From Bdellovibrionales bacterium (GTDB lineage: Bacteria > Bdellovibrionota > Bdellovibrionia > Bdellovibrionales > JAMPXM01), in assembly GCA_016713885.1 (NCBI GenBank), contig JADJOF010000013.1:1-64000 (forward strand): a DNA stretch of 64,000 nt, in the 5' to 3' direction. The notes beneath the pieces were generated by a model. That model did not search any database, had not been told where the DNA came from, and saw only the letters and a program-made list of their open reading frames with translations. The translations under genes were made by a program, and so were the position numbers. This document shows positions 8,766-20,134 of the stretch, in pieces. How positions within the stretch are numbered: the stretch's first letter is position 1; every line of letters starts with the position of its first letter.

Positions 8766-10311
8766 ATGACGGAGTTTCGGCCGCAACTTATTTATTGGCA
8801 ATTCGATCATGGTGGGCAGAATGGTTTTGCCGACGTCGTATTGCCTGCCGCATTTCCACATATTAGGCCTCGATTTTGGAATGACCCGTGGGCTGCTCGC
8901 ATGGGGACTCGAGTTGCTTTTCGGATGCGGACCGTGAAAAGCACTTTGCACGTTTTGAGCCTCTAAATGGAGCGCAGCCCAAGCCGCTGGCAATGCGCTA
9001 CCACGGCCATCAGTTTCGGCACTACAACGAAGATCTCGGCGACGGGCGCGGCTTTTTGTTTGCTCAGGCCGAGGATCCTATTGATCTGCGGCTGCTCGAT
9101 TTTGGAACTAAGGGGAGTGGTCAAACTCCTTACTCACGTGCTGGCGATGGTCGATTGACATTGAAGGGCGCTTTTCGCGAGGCCCTTGCGACAGAGATGC
9201 TCGAATCTCTTGGCGTCAACACCTCAAAGACATTTAGTTTTTCGAGACGGGTGAGCAGCTACAGCGAAATGACGAGCCCAGTCCGACGCGAGCAGCGGTT
9301 TTGACACGACTTTCACACGGACATATTCGGTTTGGAACTTTTGAGCGCCTGGCGCATCTGCGAGAGAGCGATCGTCTTCGACAGTTGGTGGCCTATTCGG
9401 TTCGAAATTATTTTCAGGCGCTTGATCCAGACAATGGTGTTTTGTTTTTTCGAGAGGTTCTTGAACGCACAGCTCGTCTGACAGCCCAGTGGATGATGGC
9501 TGGGTTTGTCCACGGCGTTCTCAACACGGACAACATGAATATCACCGGTGAGAGTTTTGATTACGGGCCGTGGCGTTTTTTGCCGACGTACAAGCCGGAG
9601 TTTACGGCAGCGTACTTTGATCACGCCGGACTCTACGCCTATGGGCGACAGCCACAAGCCGTCTATTGGAACCTCGATCGCCTGGCACTTGCTCTTTCAA
9701 CTGTCTTTGATGCGACCAGTTTGCGGGCAGAACTTGTGCGCTTTCCGGATCGCTTTCATCGCGAGGTTCTTGCCTGCTTTTTTGAGCGCATGGGGCTTGA
9801 ACGACCGGCTGATCTTGGGCGGGCCGAGGATCTTTTTGTGGCGGGTATGCAGCTTTTAGCGACAACGCAAAAGCCTTTTGAAGATCTGTTTTTTGATTGG
9901 TATGCGGGACGATCGGAACGCGCGGCGCATTGGACTGCAGCCACTGAGTGGCAGCGCCTATTGGCGGCAATGACTCCTTGTGCCCAGTCGCTGGCGCGCG
10001 GTGCGGGTGGGTACTATCGCGGGGAAAGGGCTGAAACGGTGTTGATCGGAGAGGTTGAAAGGCGTTTGTCAGAGATCTACCGCAACGGCAATTGGCAGCC
10101 GTTTTACGACAAGGTTGCCCGTTTGCGCGAGAAAGGACAGGGGACATGGATTCGGAGCGTGATCGATCTCAGGACGACTGGCCTCTGCCGGGTCGCGTTC
10201 TCGACCTCGAGGTCCTTTTTCAAGATGACGACATTGTGGTCATCAATAAACCCGCAGGGCTTCATGTGCATCAACCCGAAATGGCGCGGCGTCGTGTTCC
10301 GCGCGAGATGA
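8766..10311 (+). pseudogene. selO: SelO/YdiU-type protein adenylyltransferase, two frameshifts
   Basis: SelO proteins are kinase-fold enzymes that transfer AMP to Ser, Thr or Tyr. Three frames join into one protein: MTEFRPQLIYWQFDH at 8766, a shift at the G run 8903-8906, then LAMRYHGHQF and KGSGQTPYSRAGDGR (the nucleotide-binding signature). A second shift at the T run 9238-9242 leads to ETGEQLQRND and TRLSHGHIRFGTFERLAH, then HGVLNTDNMNI. All expected motifs are present once the two homopolymers are corrected by one base each. The last frame has no stop before 10311, but its final 50 or so codons overlap the next gene. The true end is probably near 10145, with another small error there. No clear ribosome-binding site was found. 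Confidence 0.7.
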
Positions 10312-10883
10312 CGGTGCTTTGGACTTTGCGTCGTCAGCTTGAGAAGTTTCTCTACCCCATTCATCGACTCGATGTTGGCACCGAGGGCGTTTTGGTCATG
10401 GCTTTTTCCGGCGAAGTTGCAGGACGGTATCAGCGTGAGCTGCAAGAGGGTAAGACAAAGAAAACGTATCGAGCTGTTTGCCGGGGTTGGTCTGCAGATG
10501 CCGGGCGAATTGAAATTCCGCTTGAGCGCGACTCCACCAATACCCTTTGTCGATGCGACGACGGAATTCCGCCGTTTGGGTAAAGTGGAAAAGCCCCACG
10601 CGGTTGGGAAGCGTTATCAAACGGCGCGCTATAGTTTGGTTGAAGCGATTCCTTTGACGGGACGTTGGCATCAGATCCGGCGACATCTGGCACGGACGGC
10701 GCATCCGATTATTGGCGACCGGGAACACGGTGATTCACATCATAGTCGGTATTTTCGAGAAGAGCTGGGGCTACCCGGACTTTGGCTGAGGGCCGAGTCA
10801 CTTTCGGTGATGGGACGGACGTCACCGCACCTGAGTCGAAACGATGGAAGCGGATGCTCGACGTTCTTGATTTTCACCCGTAG
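10146..10883 (+). pseudogene. RluA/TruC-type RNA pseudouridine synthase, two frameshifts
   Basis: The reconstructed protein has about 245 residues starting at ATG 10146 (MDSERDRSQ). It contains VINKPAGLHVHQ and the catalytic motif PIHRLDVGTEGVLV (Asp of HRLD), then TKKTYRAVCRG, GRWHQIRRHLARTAHPIIGD and LPGLWLRAESL, which are the conserved order of the RluA family and closest to TruC (tRNA U65). It would isomerise uridine in tRNA or rRNA in the cytoplasm. The frame breaks near 10543-10548 (CCC/TTT run) and at 10806-10807 (GG needs GGG). After correction it ends at the TAG 10881-10883 with KRWKRMLDVLDFHP. Both breaks are next to homopolymers. Confidence 0.7.
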
Positions 10884-10892
10884 ACTGAGTTC

Positions 10893-11301
10893 ATGGATGA
10901 AATCAATGACTACGACTGCGACGGCTACCGACCCTTTCATCATGCGATTTTGGCCAATAGCATTCCGCGTGCACGCGATCTCATGCGACTTGGTGCGCTG
11001 ATCAAGCGCCCACCGAGAGCGGTGACGGAGCCTGGTCTTGACTTGTCGTGCATTGAATGACGATGAGGCGGCCGAGTGGATTCCTGTTTTGCTTGAGTGG
11101 GGCGCTGAAATCATCGATCGCGATCGCACGGGGCGCACGCCACTTCATCACGCCTGTGAGCGTGGACTTTTGAAAACGACAGCCGCGCTTTTGGCCGGTG
11201 GTGCTGATCCATTTTTCAAAGATGGGTATGGGAAAAAACCAGCAGATTACGCGACATCAGAGGCCATGCGCTCGCTTTTCTCTAAGAAGACGGCGACTTG
11301 A
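10893..11301 (+). pseudogene. Ankyrin-repeat protein, one frameshift
   Basis: The start ATG 10893 lies 9 bp after the pseudouridine synthase stop. The first frame gives YRPFHHAILANSIPRARDLMRLGA and the second gives RTGRTPLHHACERGLLKTTAALLAGGADPF, which are ankyrin repeats with the TPLHHA signature. The join falls between 11024 and 11045; loss of one base from CC at 11031-11032 would repair it. The intact protein would have about 135 residues, cytoplasmic, and probably mediates protein-protein contact. The partner is unknown. Its 3' end overlaps the convergent protease gene by 20 bp. Confidence 0.6.
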
Positions 11302-13139
11302 GCCGTCGGAACGATCGAAGCATTGTTCGATAGGAATCGTAAAGCTGGTCGACTTGAGAGCCGTCGAGCGGAGTGACTTTGACGATGTAGAATGTCGAGT
11401 CCTTCTCATAGCGAGAACTGACCTGCAGTAGGGCCTGTTTGCCTTTGCGATCACGAGTCAAGAGATTGCCCCATAGCCCGTTGTGGCCACCGTTGAACTC
11501 AAATGAATCGAGAGATAAACGGCCGATCTCAGCTGCGCTAGCGCTAAGGCCAAGGTGATCGGCAATTTTTTTTGCCAAGCCGCGAACATCGCGCTCCATG
11601 CGGCTGGGTTCGGTTGCCGATGGGCGTTCGATGATGAACAGGGTTTGACGCTCATCTTTGAAAGTATCGAGATTTTCCGTCGGTGCAACGGCGAGGTTGT
11701 TGGCAGTTCGCATGAGGGTTGGCGGTGACGAAATCGAATAGTGGGCAGATGGCATTGAAGATGGAGTCCGCGGCGGCGTTAGGTCAGCACTTGAAACAAT
11801 GAGCTTTGCAATTTCGCGAGCGAGAGGGAGGCGAGCAGGATCGGCTGTCCACACATTGATGCCATAAAAATTTCGCCCGCCGTCGATCCAAATGCTGGCG
11901 GATGCCGCTCCGGGCTCGGTGTCATTTGCTGTGTCGAAGCGACAGAGCGAGTGCGCTGTTCCAAAGAATCCGCGGTGCCGCGATAGCGCCGTGCAGTTGG
12001 CGGTGCTCGGCACGGATTGGAACCAATCAAGATTTGAAGCTGGGGCGCGACCTTCGGTCTCGAGGCGTTCGATAACGGCCAGCGGTTTTGGTTCAACGAG
12101 GCGGGAGCCATTGAAAAGGGCGAGTCGTTTGCTGAGTGAGCGTGCTCGTCTTTGAATTGTAACAGACCATTCGCCACCGATGGACTGACAAACAGATGCG
12201 AGCGTAGAGTCGGACTCATCCATGCGTTCGCAGTTTTGAAACAAAGTCGGAAGAAGCACAAAGATAGATTCTTTGCCAAGTAGTTTTAGTCCATCGCAGC
12301 TCTGGAGGGAGTGGCGATGATGGTCGGTGGTTGATGGCGGCGATAAGCGATTGGTCAAGGTGGCCGATGCGCTCACTCAGGTACTTTCGAGCGGGCGTGA
12401 TGTCGCGGTAGATGGCACTTTCTTGCAAAAGCCGCATGGCCTCAGAGCTATGAATGCCAAAGTTGAGATTCTGACCGTCGCGTTCATATTGATAGACGAT
12501 GCCGATCACGTGGCCGTGGTCGTTGATTATGGGACCGCCGCTATTCCCAGGGCTGATGGCGGCATCAGTTTGGATCTCGCTCCATCCGCTCGGATGTTTG
12601 CGAACAGCGCTGATGATGCCCTTTGAGATTGAAAAGTCGAGGCCGCGAGGATGGCCGATTGTGACAATAGACTCGCCGGGCGTTGCTTCGTGATCTTCGA
12701 CTGGAAGAATGACGGAGGGTTTGTACTTCACCTTAAGAAGACACAGATCGATTCCGCGCGAGTCGCCACAGGCTCCGATGCTAACGCTCTTAAAGACCCG
12801 TCCGTCGGCCGTTTTGATTTCGATCGTTGACCGCGGGTGTGCAAGGTGGGGGCGGACGACGTGAAGATTAGTTGCAAGCTCCCCCGACTTGGAGATGAAG
12901 AAGCCGGTGCCGACGCCGAGTGAGGCTCCACCTAAAAAAACCTCGATTCGAACAATGGCGTTTTTGTATTTCCGAAACACCACGTCAGGGGTGAGCTCAG
13001 CTCCGGCGGCATGAACCGGTATGAGTTGGGTGGTGGCGACGATGGCGGCACTGCTGACGGCGCTGGCAATGATCTTCGTCACGAATCGCGTCATTGCGAT
13101 AAGCTTCTGAAAAAACTGTGAATTCAATTGCTGCGCCAT
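11282..13139 (-). pseudogene. Secreted trypsin-like (S1C/HtrA-type) serine protease with long C-terminal region, one frameshift
   Basis: The N-terminal frame (13139 to about 12307) encodes a signal peptide ending IPVHA and a trypsin-fold domain with the complete triad: His93 in ATNLHVV, Asp121 in GIDLCLLKV and Ser200 in SPGNSGGPI. The frame then shifts at GGG 12307-12309 (one extra base) and continues for over 330 residues to the stop at 11282. The C-terminal region has paired Cys and no recognised PDZ domain, so it is not a standard DegP. It would act in the periplasm or outside the cell. ATG 13094 is an alternative start giving a tidier signal peptide. The gene is divergent from the SIMPL gene. 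Confidence 0.7.
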
Positions 13140-13193
13140 CTCTTGGCTTATCGGAATGAGTCATGGGAGCATTGAACGATTCCGGAGGTGTTT

Positions 13194-13922
13194 GTGGTCG
13201 GGTCGGGGTATCAACGAAGCGGCGTTTTGATGGCTCTTGGAATATTCGCTTTCGCGTCACTTGGAATGGCTACGACCAGCGATGATCGAGGTCTTACCGT
13301 GACGGGTACTTGTCTTAAGTCCGTGGCGCCCGACCGCGGCAGCGTCACGATCGGCGCTTCGGTCCTCGATCGAGACTCCGAGCTTGCGATGCGATCGGCG
13401 ACCAAGGTCTATGACGCTGTTCGAAAAGCGATCGTCGGACTCAAACTCAAAGAGATGGAGCTACAGACGTCCGGAGTTTCGCTGAACGAAGAGACCGAGT
13501 GGTTGAATAATCGCAGCGTCTCTAAGGGCTTTCGTTCGCGCTTGAGTTTGACGGTGACGACGTCCGAAATTTCGCGCTTGGGTGAAATTGTAAAGGCGGC
13601 GGCTACTCAGGGCGCCAAAGAAGTGCATTCGATGCAGATGGCGTTGTCGCCAGAGAAACAAAAGAAAGAACACGAGTCGTGTTTAGAAGAGGCCGTTCGC
13701 AATGCGCGAGCGAAGGCGGAGGCGATCGGAAAAGCGGCAGGAACTCGTGTTGGGAAACTGCTCGATGCTGTCGAGCAATTCGAGCAGACGGGGATTCCGG
13801 TGCCGATGCCGATGGCGCGGATGGAGCTCGCGAGTAAATCGGCAGATTATGCGCCTGCGACAGGCGACGCTGCTGATTTGAAGGTGAATGTTTCGGTTCG
13901 TACCCGGTTTGGAATTGAATGA
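13194..13922 (+). CDS. SIMPL-domain (DUF541, YggE-like) secreted protein
   Basis: The start chosen is GTG 13194, five bases after GGAGG (13184-13188). ATG 13230, which starts a signal-peptide-like MALGIFAFASLGMA, is the alternative. The mature part has the SIMPL pattern: LTVTGTCLKSVAPDRGSVTIG near the start, VSLNEETEW in the middle, and the C-terminal ARAKAEAIGKAAGTRVGKLL helix followed by a final VNVSVRTRFGI strand. YggE homologues are periplasmic and linked to oxidative stress, with an unclear molecular role. The gene overlaps the following HAD gene by four bases (ATGA), so the two are co-translated. Confidence 0.8.
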   Translation: MVGSGYQRSGVLMALGIFAFASLGMATTSDDRGLTVTGTCLKSVAPDRGSVTIGASVLDRDSELAMRSATKVYDAVRKAIVGLKLKEMELQTSGVSLNEETEWLNNRSVSKGFRSRLSLTVTTSEISRLGEIVKAAATQGAKEVHSMQMALSPEKQKKEHESCLEEAVRNARAKAEAIGKAAGTRVGKLLDAVEQFEQTGIPVPMPMARMELASKSADYAPATGDAADLKVNVSVRTRFGIE

Positions 13923-14542
13923 TTAAATCCGTCGTCTTTGATCTTGGTGGCGTGCTTGTCGATTGGAGTCCTCGCTATGTCTACTCGCGAGAGCAAGACT
14001 CCTATCGGTTGGATCGTTTTTTAGCAGAGGTTGCCACCGGTGAGTGGAACTCACAGATGGATGCCGGTGAACTTTTTCAGACGGCGATTGATCAGCGCGC
14101 GACCGAGTTCCCAGAGTGGCGCGAATGGCTACAGAAGTGGCGCGATGAGTGGCCGACGATGTTGCGTGGACCAATTGATGGGACCGTGTCGCTTTTTGAA
14201 CAGGTTGTTGAGCAACGTCGACGCGGGCATCTTGCCGGCGTCTATGCGCTCAGTAACTGGGAGGCGAATACTTTTAAAATCGCTCGCGCCCGCTTTCCTT
14301 TTCTTGAGCTCTTTGACGGTCGCTTGATTTCGGGAGAAGAGCGCTTGATCAAACCTGATCCGCGCTTTTTTCATCTTCTGCAGAGTCGATTTTCTTTAAA
14401 ACCAAGCGAAACTTTGTTTATTGATGACGTCGCAAAGAACATCGATGCTGCTGAAGCGATTGGTTTTCAAACCCATCACTTTACATCGCCCGATGCTTTG
14501 CAGGCAGTTTTGCTTAAACGCGGAGTAATCCAATCGATATGA
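13919..14542 (+). CDS. HAD-superfamily (IA) hydrolase
   Basis: The protein has 207 residues. It shows all HAD motifs: motif I VFDLGGVLVDW (Asp8; the second Asp of DxD is replaced by Gly, as in several YihX-like members), motif II ALSNWE, motif III with Lys in RLIKPDPRFF, and motif IV FIDDVAKN. The SNWE signature and RRGHLAGVYALSN context resemble the HAD-IA subfamily acting on sugar phosphates or haloacids. It is cytoplasmic. It overlaps the SIMPL gene upstream and the AI-2E permease gene downstream (ATGA each), so it is the middle gene of an operon. Confidence 0.85.
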   Translation: MIKSVVFDLGGVLVDWSPRYVYSREQDSYRLDRFLAEVATGEWNSQMDAGELFQTAIDQRATEFPEWREWLQKWRDEWPTMLRGPIDGTVSLFEQVVEQRRRGHLAGVYALSNWEANTFKIARARFPFLELFDGRLISGEERLIKPDPRFFHLLQSRFSLKPSETLFIDDVAKNIDAAEAIGFQTHHFTSPDALQAVLLKRGVIQSI

Positions 14543-15604
14543 TCACACGTCCACTGCGCGAACGAATGCAAATCGACAAGAAGGATCAAGAGGCTACGAC
14601 AAGCTCGCCGCTGTGGCTTGTTCGAATCGCAATTCTCGCGGCACTTGCGGTATTGGTTTGGATTAATCGCGGCTATTTAAAACCGATTGCGATGGCGGGG
14701 CTTTTTGCTTCGACACTGTATCCGGTTTTCCTGAAACTCGAGACGAAGGTGCCGTCGCGAGCCTTCCGGGCCGGATTGCTAACGACACTTTTTGCCGTCG
14801 GTTTATTGTTCGATCGGCATGTTGCCTTTCTCGCGGCCGATGCTGGTGTGCGGAAGTTCCAGAATCTTCCGACAGATTGGGCCAGTGCCTTCGCCTTGAC
14901 CCATGGATGGATCGATTGGCGGCCCTTTTGCCTTTTCAAAAGGAAGATATCATTCGAGTGATCGAGCAGGGTGGTACGGCTGTCGGAAAGTCGACGCTCG
15001 GGCTACTTCAAAACCTCGTCAGCGACCTTCCCAAGCTCACAATTGACAATGCTGTTATTGTGATTGGCCTCTATGTTTTTTCTTGCGGACCCACATCGAG
15101 TCCTGCCTTGGCTCATTCGTGTTTCGCCACTGAAGCGAGAGAAGACGACTTTGCTTTTTGAGTCGATTGGCTCACTATCGAGTTCGGTTATTTTTGCGAC
15201 GGTGGCCTCGGGGCTGGTGCAATCACTCTTGATTGGATTGGCCTGCCTCATTCTTTCGGCTCCAGGCACGTTGCTCATTACCATGAGTGCTTTTGTGCTC
15301 TCTTTTATCCCTGTCGTTGGTACGATGCCGATCTCGGTGTATTTGATTGGATCCTCATTTCTGAGCGGGGATTGGACTTTCGGTTATTGGATTTTCGATT
15401 GCGGCTATGGTTGTCGGTTTGTCGGACAACTTTGTTCGTCCTTACGTACTGAGTGGATCTTCAAAGCTTCATCCCTTGGTCGGGTTTATTGCCGCATTTG
15501 GAGCCCTTGAGACGATTGGTTTCTATGGCCTCTTCCTAGGTCCCGTCTTGGCGGGTGCGGTTTTCACGCTCGTGGAGTTGGTTCTCGATAAAGAAACCGC
15601 GTAG
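14539..15604 (+). pseudogene. AI-2E family (PerM-like) membrane permease, three frameshifts
   Basis: Four consecutive frames make one polytopic protein of about 355 residues. The start MITRPLRERMQ overlaps the HAD stop. A hydrophobic N-terminal pair of helices is followed by an amphipathic middle region (LAALLPFQKEDIIRVIEQ). The family's C-terminal hallmark is DNFVRPYVLSGSSKLHPL, then FIAAFGALETIGFYGLFLGP. Breaks lie near 14895-14905, at T6 15076-15081 (one T too many) and at G4 15367-15370 (one G too many). Members export small molecules or act as Na+/H+ antiporters; the substrate here is unknown. Three homopolymer-type breaks in an otherwise conserved protein point to sequence error more than decay. 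Confidence 0.7.
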
Positions 15605-15616
15605 ACTATTACTGAG

Positions 15617-16975
15617 ATGAGTCAAAACTTCGATCTGATCGTTATTGGTTCTGGCCCCGGTGGCCAGAAGGCCGCTGTTCAAGCGGCAAAACTCGGAAAG
15701 TCTGTTCTCGTTGTCGAGAAAGACAGGCTGGGCGGCTCTTGTTTACAACTCGGAACGATCCCGTCAAAGGCTCTTCGAGAATCGGCCTTGATGGCGAATC
15801 CAGGTGAGCTTTCATTGTTCACGGTGATCGAGCGCACAAAACGGATTATCCAGAAGAGCGCGAGGTGATTGAGAATAGCCTCGAGCGAAATGGTATTCAA
15901 GTTGTGAGCGGCAGTGGTTCGTTTCACGATGCAAAAACGATCATTGTCGAGAAGGATGGAGTCGCAACGCGCTTCACGGGTGAGAAGATTGTCATTGCGA
16001 CCGGCACGCGTCCGCGTCGAGCACCCGAGTTTGATTTTGACGGCTTTACGATTTTTGATTCTGACACGATTTTGGAGATGAAATTCCAGCCGCGCACGCT
16101 CCTTGTTATTGGTGCGGGTGTTATCGGAGTTGAGTACGCATCGATTTTTGCTCGAACGGGCGTACGAGTGACTCTCTACGATGCGCGGCCAGATCTTCTA
16201 AAGTCGATTGATAAAGAGATGGTCTCGGCTCTGACCAAGCAGTTCGCAAAATCAGGAATGAAGCTACGCTTAGGGTGGACGCTGCATTCAGTCGAGACGG
16301 TACCGGGAGAAACGGGTCGTGCTTGGCGGGCTGATGCGACTTATACCAAAGATGACGAGGCCATCACCGAGAAGTTTGATGCGGTTCTTGTTTGCCAAGG
16401 TCGCACTGGGAATTTCGAGAAGCTTGGTCTCGACCGCGTCGGTTTAAAGCCCGACGACCGCGGCTCGCTCAAGGTGAACAAAAACTATCAGACGTCCGTT
16501 CCCAATATTTACGCCGTTGGCGACATCATCGGCGCTCGGCTCTTGCGGCATCGTCGGCCGAGCAAGGGCGATTGGCGGCATTGCATGCCTTTACCGGTGC
16601 CGACGCTCGTTTTCCAGAGACGTTTCCGTATGGCATTTATACGATCCCGGAGATTTCCTCAGTCGGCATGCAAGAGGAAGAGCTTGAAGCTAAAGGTGTG
16701 CAGTACATCGTCGGTAAGGCCACGTACTCCGAACTCGCTCGCGGCAAAATGATCGAAGACGAATTTGGTTTTTGAAATTGATCATTCACGCCAAGACCAA
16801 ACGAGTGATCGGCGTTCACGTTATCGGCACCGGCGCCACCGAGCTTGTTCACATTGGACAGGTGGCGATGGCCTTTGGTGCAACCGTCGACTTCTTTGTC
16901 GACAACGTCTTCAACTACCCCACGCTCGCAGAAGCCTACAAAGTCGCGGCCTACAGCGCAAAAAATCAGCTCTAG
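15617..16975 (+). pseudogene. sthA: Soluble (Si-specific) NAD(P) transhydrogenase, three frameshifts
   Basis: This is a flavoprotein of the pyridine-nucleotide disulfide oxidoreductase fold. The N-terminus has GSGPGGQKAA for FAD, then GGSCLQLGTIPSKAL. Cys42 is present but the second redox Cys is Thr47, which is the mark of SthA rather than lipoamide dehydrogenase. Later come LVIGAGVIGVEYASIFARTG (NAD site), YAVGDIIG, and the SthA-like ending VDNVFNYPTLAEAYKVAAYS. It would balance NADH and NADPH pools in the cytoplasm. Frame breaks are near 15854 (AA needs AAA), near 16534, and at T5 16769-16773 (needs T6). The repaired protein has about 453 residues. Confidence 0.72.
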
Positions 16976-16992
16976 CCCGCCGAAGCCCCACG

Positions 16993-17045
16993 GGTACAAT
17001 GTACCTTTCCGCGACGCAGAGAGTCGCCGAAAGGTACATTGTACC
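16993..17045. repeat. Long palindromic hairpin between convergent genes
   Basis: GGTACAATGTACCTTTC (16993-17009) pairs perfectly with GAAAGGTACATTGTACC (17029-17045). After one mismatch, GCGAC/GTCGC extends the stem around a 7-base loop, giving a 23-bp imperfect stem. It fills the gap between the sthA stop and the stop of the phospholipase-D-like gene, so it may end both transcripts. A related palindrome occurs at 45484-45502. Confidence 0.75.
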
Positions 17046-19287
17046 TAAAGAAGCATCATCAGTGAGTTGAACGTGTTGGCCATCTCGATCTGGCGCAATT
17101 CACGGGCGCTGTTGCTCGTGGCCATGCTGTCTTCGACTCCCGTTGTATCGCGTGGGACAAACTCAATGTTGAGCAGCGCCTGGTTTGTCTCGTAGACGTA
17201 GTTAAGAATACGAGTCACCTCGGTGACGATGATCTTTTCGCGCTTCGGAGTGATGAAGCCACTGCCGTTGTACTTGGTGATCATCTCTTTGATCGACACG
17301 ATATCTTCTTGCAGTATGTTGTCGTGTGAACGGGTGAGGAGATCGGCCATCAGGTCAGTGACCCGTGACTTGTCGCTTGCAATGCGACCGACGAAGTTCT
17401 GATACTCGCGAACAAAGTCTTTTGCTCCACGAAAGAAGAACCCGTTATTGGTGTCCATGAAGTAACTTCGAACATCGGCATTCGCGGAACCAATGATGAC
17501 GTCATCGCCTAGGACATTGACCTTGGTGTGCAGCGACCGTGTCGTCTCGCCGTTTTCAGGCGCCTTGTACTCCATGATCTTGATGCGCGCTTTTGCTGGA
17601 GAGCGACTTTGCGATGCGATATCGGAAAGTGCTTTCAGTTGATGGCGCGCGAAGAAGTTCACAACGTTCAGGTCGGTTGTCTTGGGCGAGTTTGTCAGCA
17701 CAAGAACGTCGACATTGCGACAGTTCCATGTGCCATTGAACATCGCGCCCAGAGCCATCATCACGTTTGAAGGGAACAGAACATAGCCCTGGTGCAAGAT
17801 GACGCGTTTCTTGACGCCACTTTCAGTCGACACTTTGCAGGTGTTGCGAAGCCCTTGAACGAGTAGGCTGTGGATGTACTTTCCGTTCTTCTCATCCTTA
17901 CCTTGAGCAGACCCGTAGACACGAGTTTCAGATCCGACGGTGACGGACTTATTGTAAGGAATGTTTTCGATGTAGGTGAGGACCATCGAACTGACATCGC
18001 TCTTCGACATCGAGTCGTCAGTTGAAAGCGAGTTTCTCCACGAGTTCAGAGCCTTCGGCTGATACTGGGTGCGATAGACTTCGGCATGCTGACGAAGTGT
18101 TTTCAGTGCCTCATCTTGGCGCTGGTCGGCCGTCGACAGAACCTGAGTTTTCAGGCCGTCTTCAATACACTGCTCATAACGCGAGAACTGGGTCGCTTTA
18201 ACCGGCGCACAGGCGGCCACGGCTTGGGCAACGGCGGGAATGTTTTTAACTAGATCATTTGGAAGTTCGGTTTGAACTTGCGCGAGTGTGGCCGTCATTG
18301 CTTTGAATTCGAAGAGGCGATCATAGGCTTTGGCGACGTCGCTATTCTTTTTACTCATCTTCACAGCCATGTCGGTGTCCATAAAGATGTACTTCTTCGT
18401 CAGAGCATTGGGCTGCATGTGATAAGAGTCTTCGATGTTGCGGCCGCCCAATTGAATGAACGAGTCGTCAATTGCCAGAAGCTTATGGTGGGTGAAGTCG
18501 GTCAGATGCTTCCAGTCTTTCTTCGCAGCTTCGTTGCGTTCGCGCTCCACGGGCAGCGTGCTGCTGATCATGTTGTAGATGGGACCGAGCTTGTCCCCAT
18601 ACATCGCAAACGCCATGCTCAATTTAATTTTTGCTTCGAGGCTACCGCGAAACTTAGCATCAAAAAACAAGTTTGCCGAATTCTTTGAGCTGTTCCAGCT
18701 CCTCTTCGCTTGGCTTGGCTCCACCGGCGGCAGCAGGATTGAAGCCGCTGCCTTCAATGGCGGCAAGCTTCAAAGCGCTTGGATTCTTTGAATAGAGGCC
18801 AGAAAGGAAGAGCTTTAGGAATAGCGACTTTGATCCGTTTGGATCTTTGGCGAAATATTTTTCGACGTTGGCGAGCTTTTCGTCCGAGCAAGCGGTCATG
18901 CCCTTCGCGCTTGTTTCGGGGCCGCACGCCGACGTGAGGAATTTCGCATCTTTCTTAATCTCAATGGTGGGCCGGTTAAAGAGGCGAATGTCCATTTTGC
19001 CACGGCCGGAGTTACCCTGTGCCATCATCGCGATCAAGAGATCGAGATGCTTGTAGTTCGTGTGATAATCAAGCAAGAGCTTGACGCTCACTCCGCGCTT
19101 GGCTGCGGCGATCAATTCTTCGGTCAGAACGGACGAACTGTAGTCGTCAGAAAAGATGTAATAAACCATCCGGATCGATGACTTTGCATTGCGAATGGCC
19201 TCAAGCTTCGATTGAAAAGCGGCGTCGTTGTCGACAATCACACGTGCAGATTCAACGGGAAGACGTTTTGATGAAGAGGCATCCATG
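17045..19287 (-). pseudogene. Phospholipase D-like protein, main part (cut at its 5' end by IS21-type element)
   Basis: This part encodes about 745 residues with two HKD motifs, HHKLLAID (minus strand near 18465-18495) and LHTKVNVLGD (near 17505-17535), as in cardiolipin synthase and PLD-type phosphodiesterases. A large insert separates the motifs. The frame breaks at the A6 run 18661-18666 (one base too many; repaired reading KLVFDAKFRG). At 19283-19287 the gene meets the IS element; its signal peptide and start lie at 21796-21931 on the far side. It would have been an exported phospholipase or phosphatidyltransferase. The IS, a frame break and an upstream stop codon make this a true pseudogene. 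Confidence 0.8.
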
Positions 19288-19358
19288 TGTCCGATTTCGC
19301 GTAACGGAGCCGGCCAATTTCACCAATCGGAGCCACCGGAGCGCCAGCGACGTGCTTC

Positions 19359-20134
19359 CTAACTGAGCAGCCGTTCTGCTTCAAGTCTTTTTCCCGCAGG
19401 TAGCTTCGTTTGAAGTTTTTCGCGATAGCTTCCGCCCTTCAAATTGAGTCGCTGACTTGGGTGTTCGAGCCGATTGACGATGGCCTCGGCAATGACTGGA
19501 TCTTCAAAGAGCTTCGTCCAGCCGCGAGGGTCGACTTGTGACGTCACAATGACCGAGCCCTTACGATGTCGGTCCTCGAGTAGATCGACGAGCACAGTGG
19601 CCTCGTCGTGCGTGTAGTTGCGAAGCCCAAAGTCATCCAAGATCAATGCGCGGATACTGCTGAGACGTTTGATGTAGCCAAGGTACTTGCCTGAAGCTCA
19701 GGCCGCTTGAACCTCTTCGAAAAGAAAACTGACCGGGATAAACAATGTGGAAATGTTGTCGGCGCAAAGTCTGCGACCGATGGCGACTGCAAGATGAGTT
19801 TTTCCCTCGCCGGTCTTTCCGAGAATGAGGAGGTTCTCGTTTGATTGCACAAACCATGAGTTGAGATTTCGCGAAGTTTTGCTTTTGTAAGCCCGCGGTC
19901 AAATGTCTGGTCCCAATCTTCAAGCTCAACGGCCGATCTAAACTTCGCGCGAGTCGTCAGCATTTTCGCAACACGCTCTTTTCGTTGAAGGACCTCATCT
20001 TCAAGTATGAGCCGCAGAAACTCGAGATGACTCAAGCCCTGGCCTGCGGCCTGGTTTGCTCTCGCTTCGAAGTTTGCATGCATGCCGAACAGCCTCAAGC
20101 TGTGCGCCGTTGTTTTTATCTGGTCATTGATCAT
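19359..20134 (-). pseudogene. istB: IstB-like ATPase of the IS21-family element
   Basis: IstB is the AAA+ helper that assists IstA. The start ATG 20134 has GAGGAG upstream and overlaps the istA stop. The N-terminus reads MINDQIKTTAHSLRLFGM. The P-loop GKTGEGKTHLA is present after a frame change near 19835-19860, and Walker B appears as ALILDDFGLR with VIVTSQ following. An in-frame TGA at 19700-19698 splits EEVQAA from ASGKYLGY, probably from a CGA codon. The repaired length is about 258 residues, normal for the family. The frame break and the stop make it inactive as read. Confidence 0.82.

Noticed and set aside
11282..13139. DegP/HtrA protease
   Set aside because: The trypsin-type triad is there, but no PDZ domain is visible in the long C-terminal region.
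7293..16773. Programmed frameshifting as cause of the repeated frame breaks
   Set aside because: Shifts occur in both directions, at varied positions, and without a shared slippery heptamer or hairpin.
15617..16975. Dihydrolipoamide dehydrogenase instead of SthA
   Set aside because: The second redox Cys is Thr47, and the C-terminal FNYPTLAEAYKVAA ending fits SthA.
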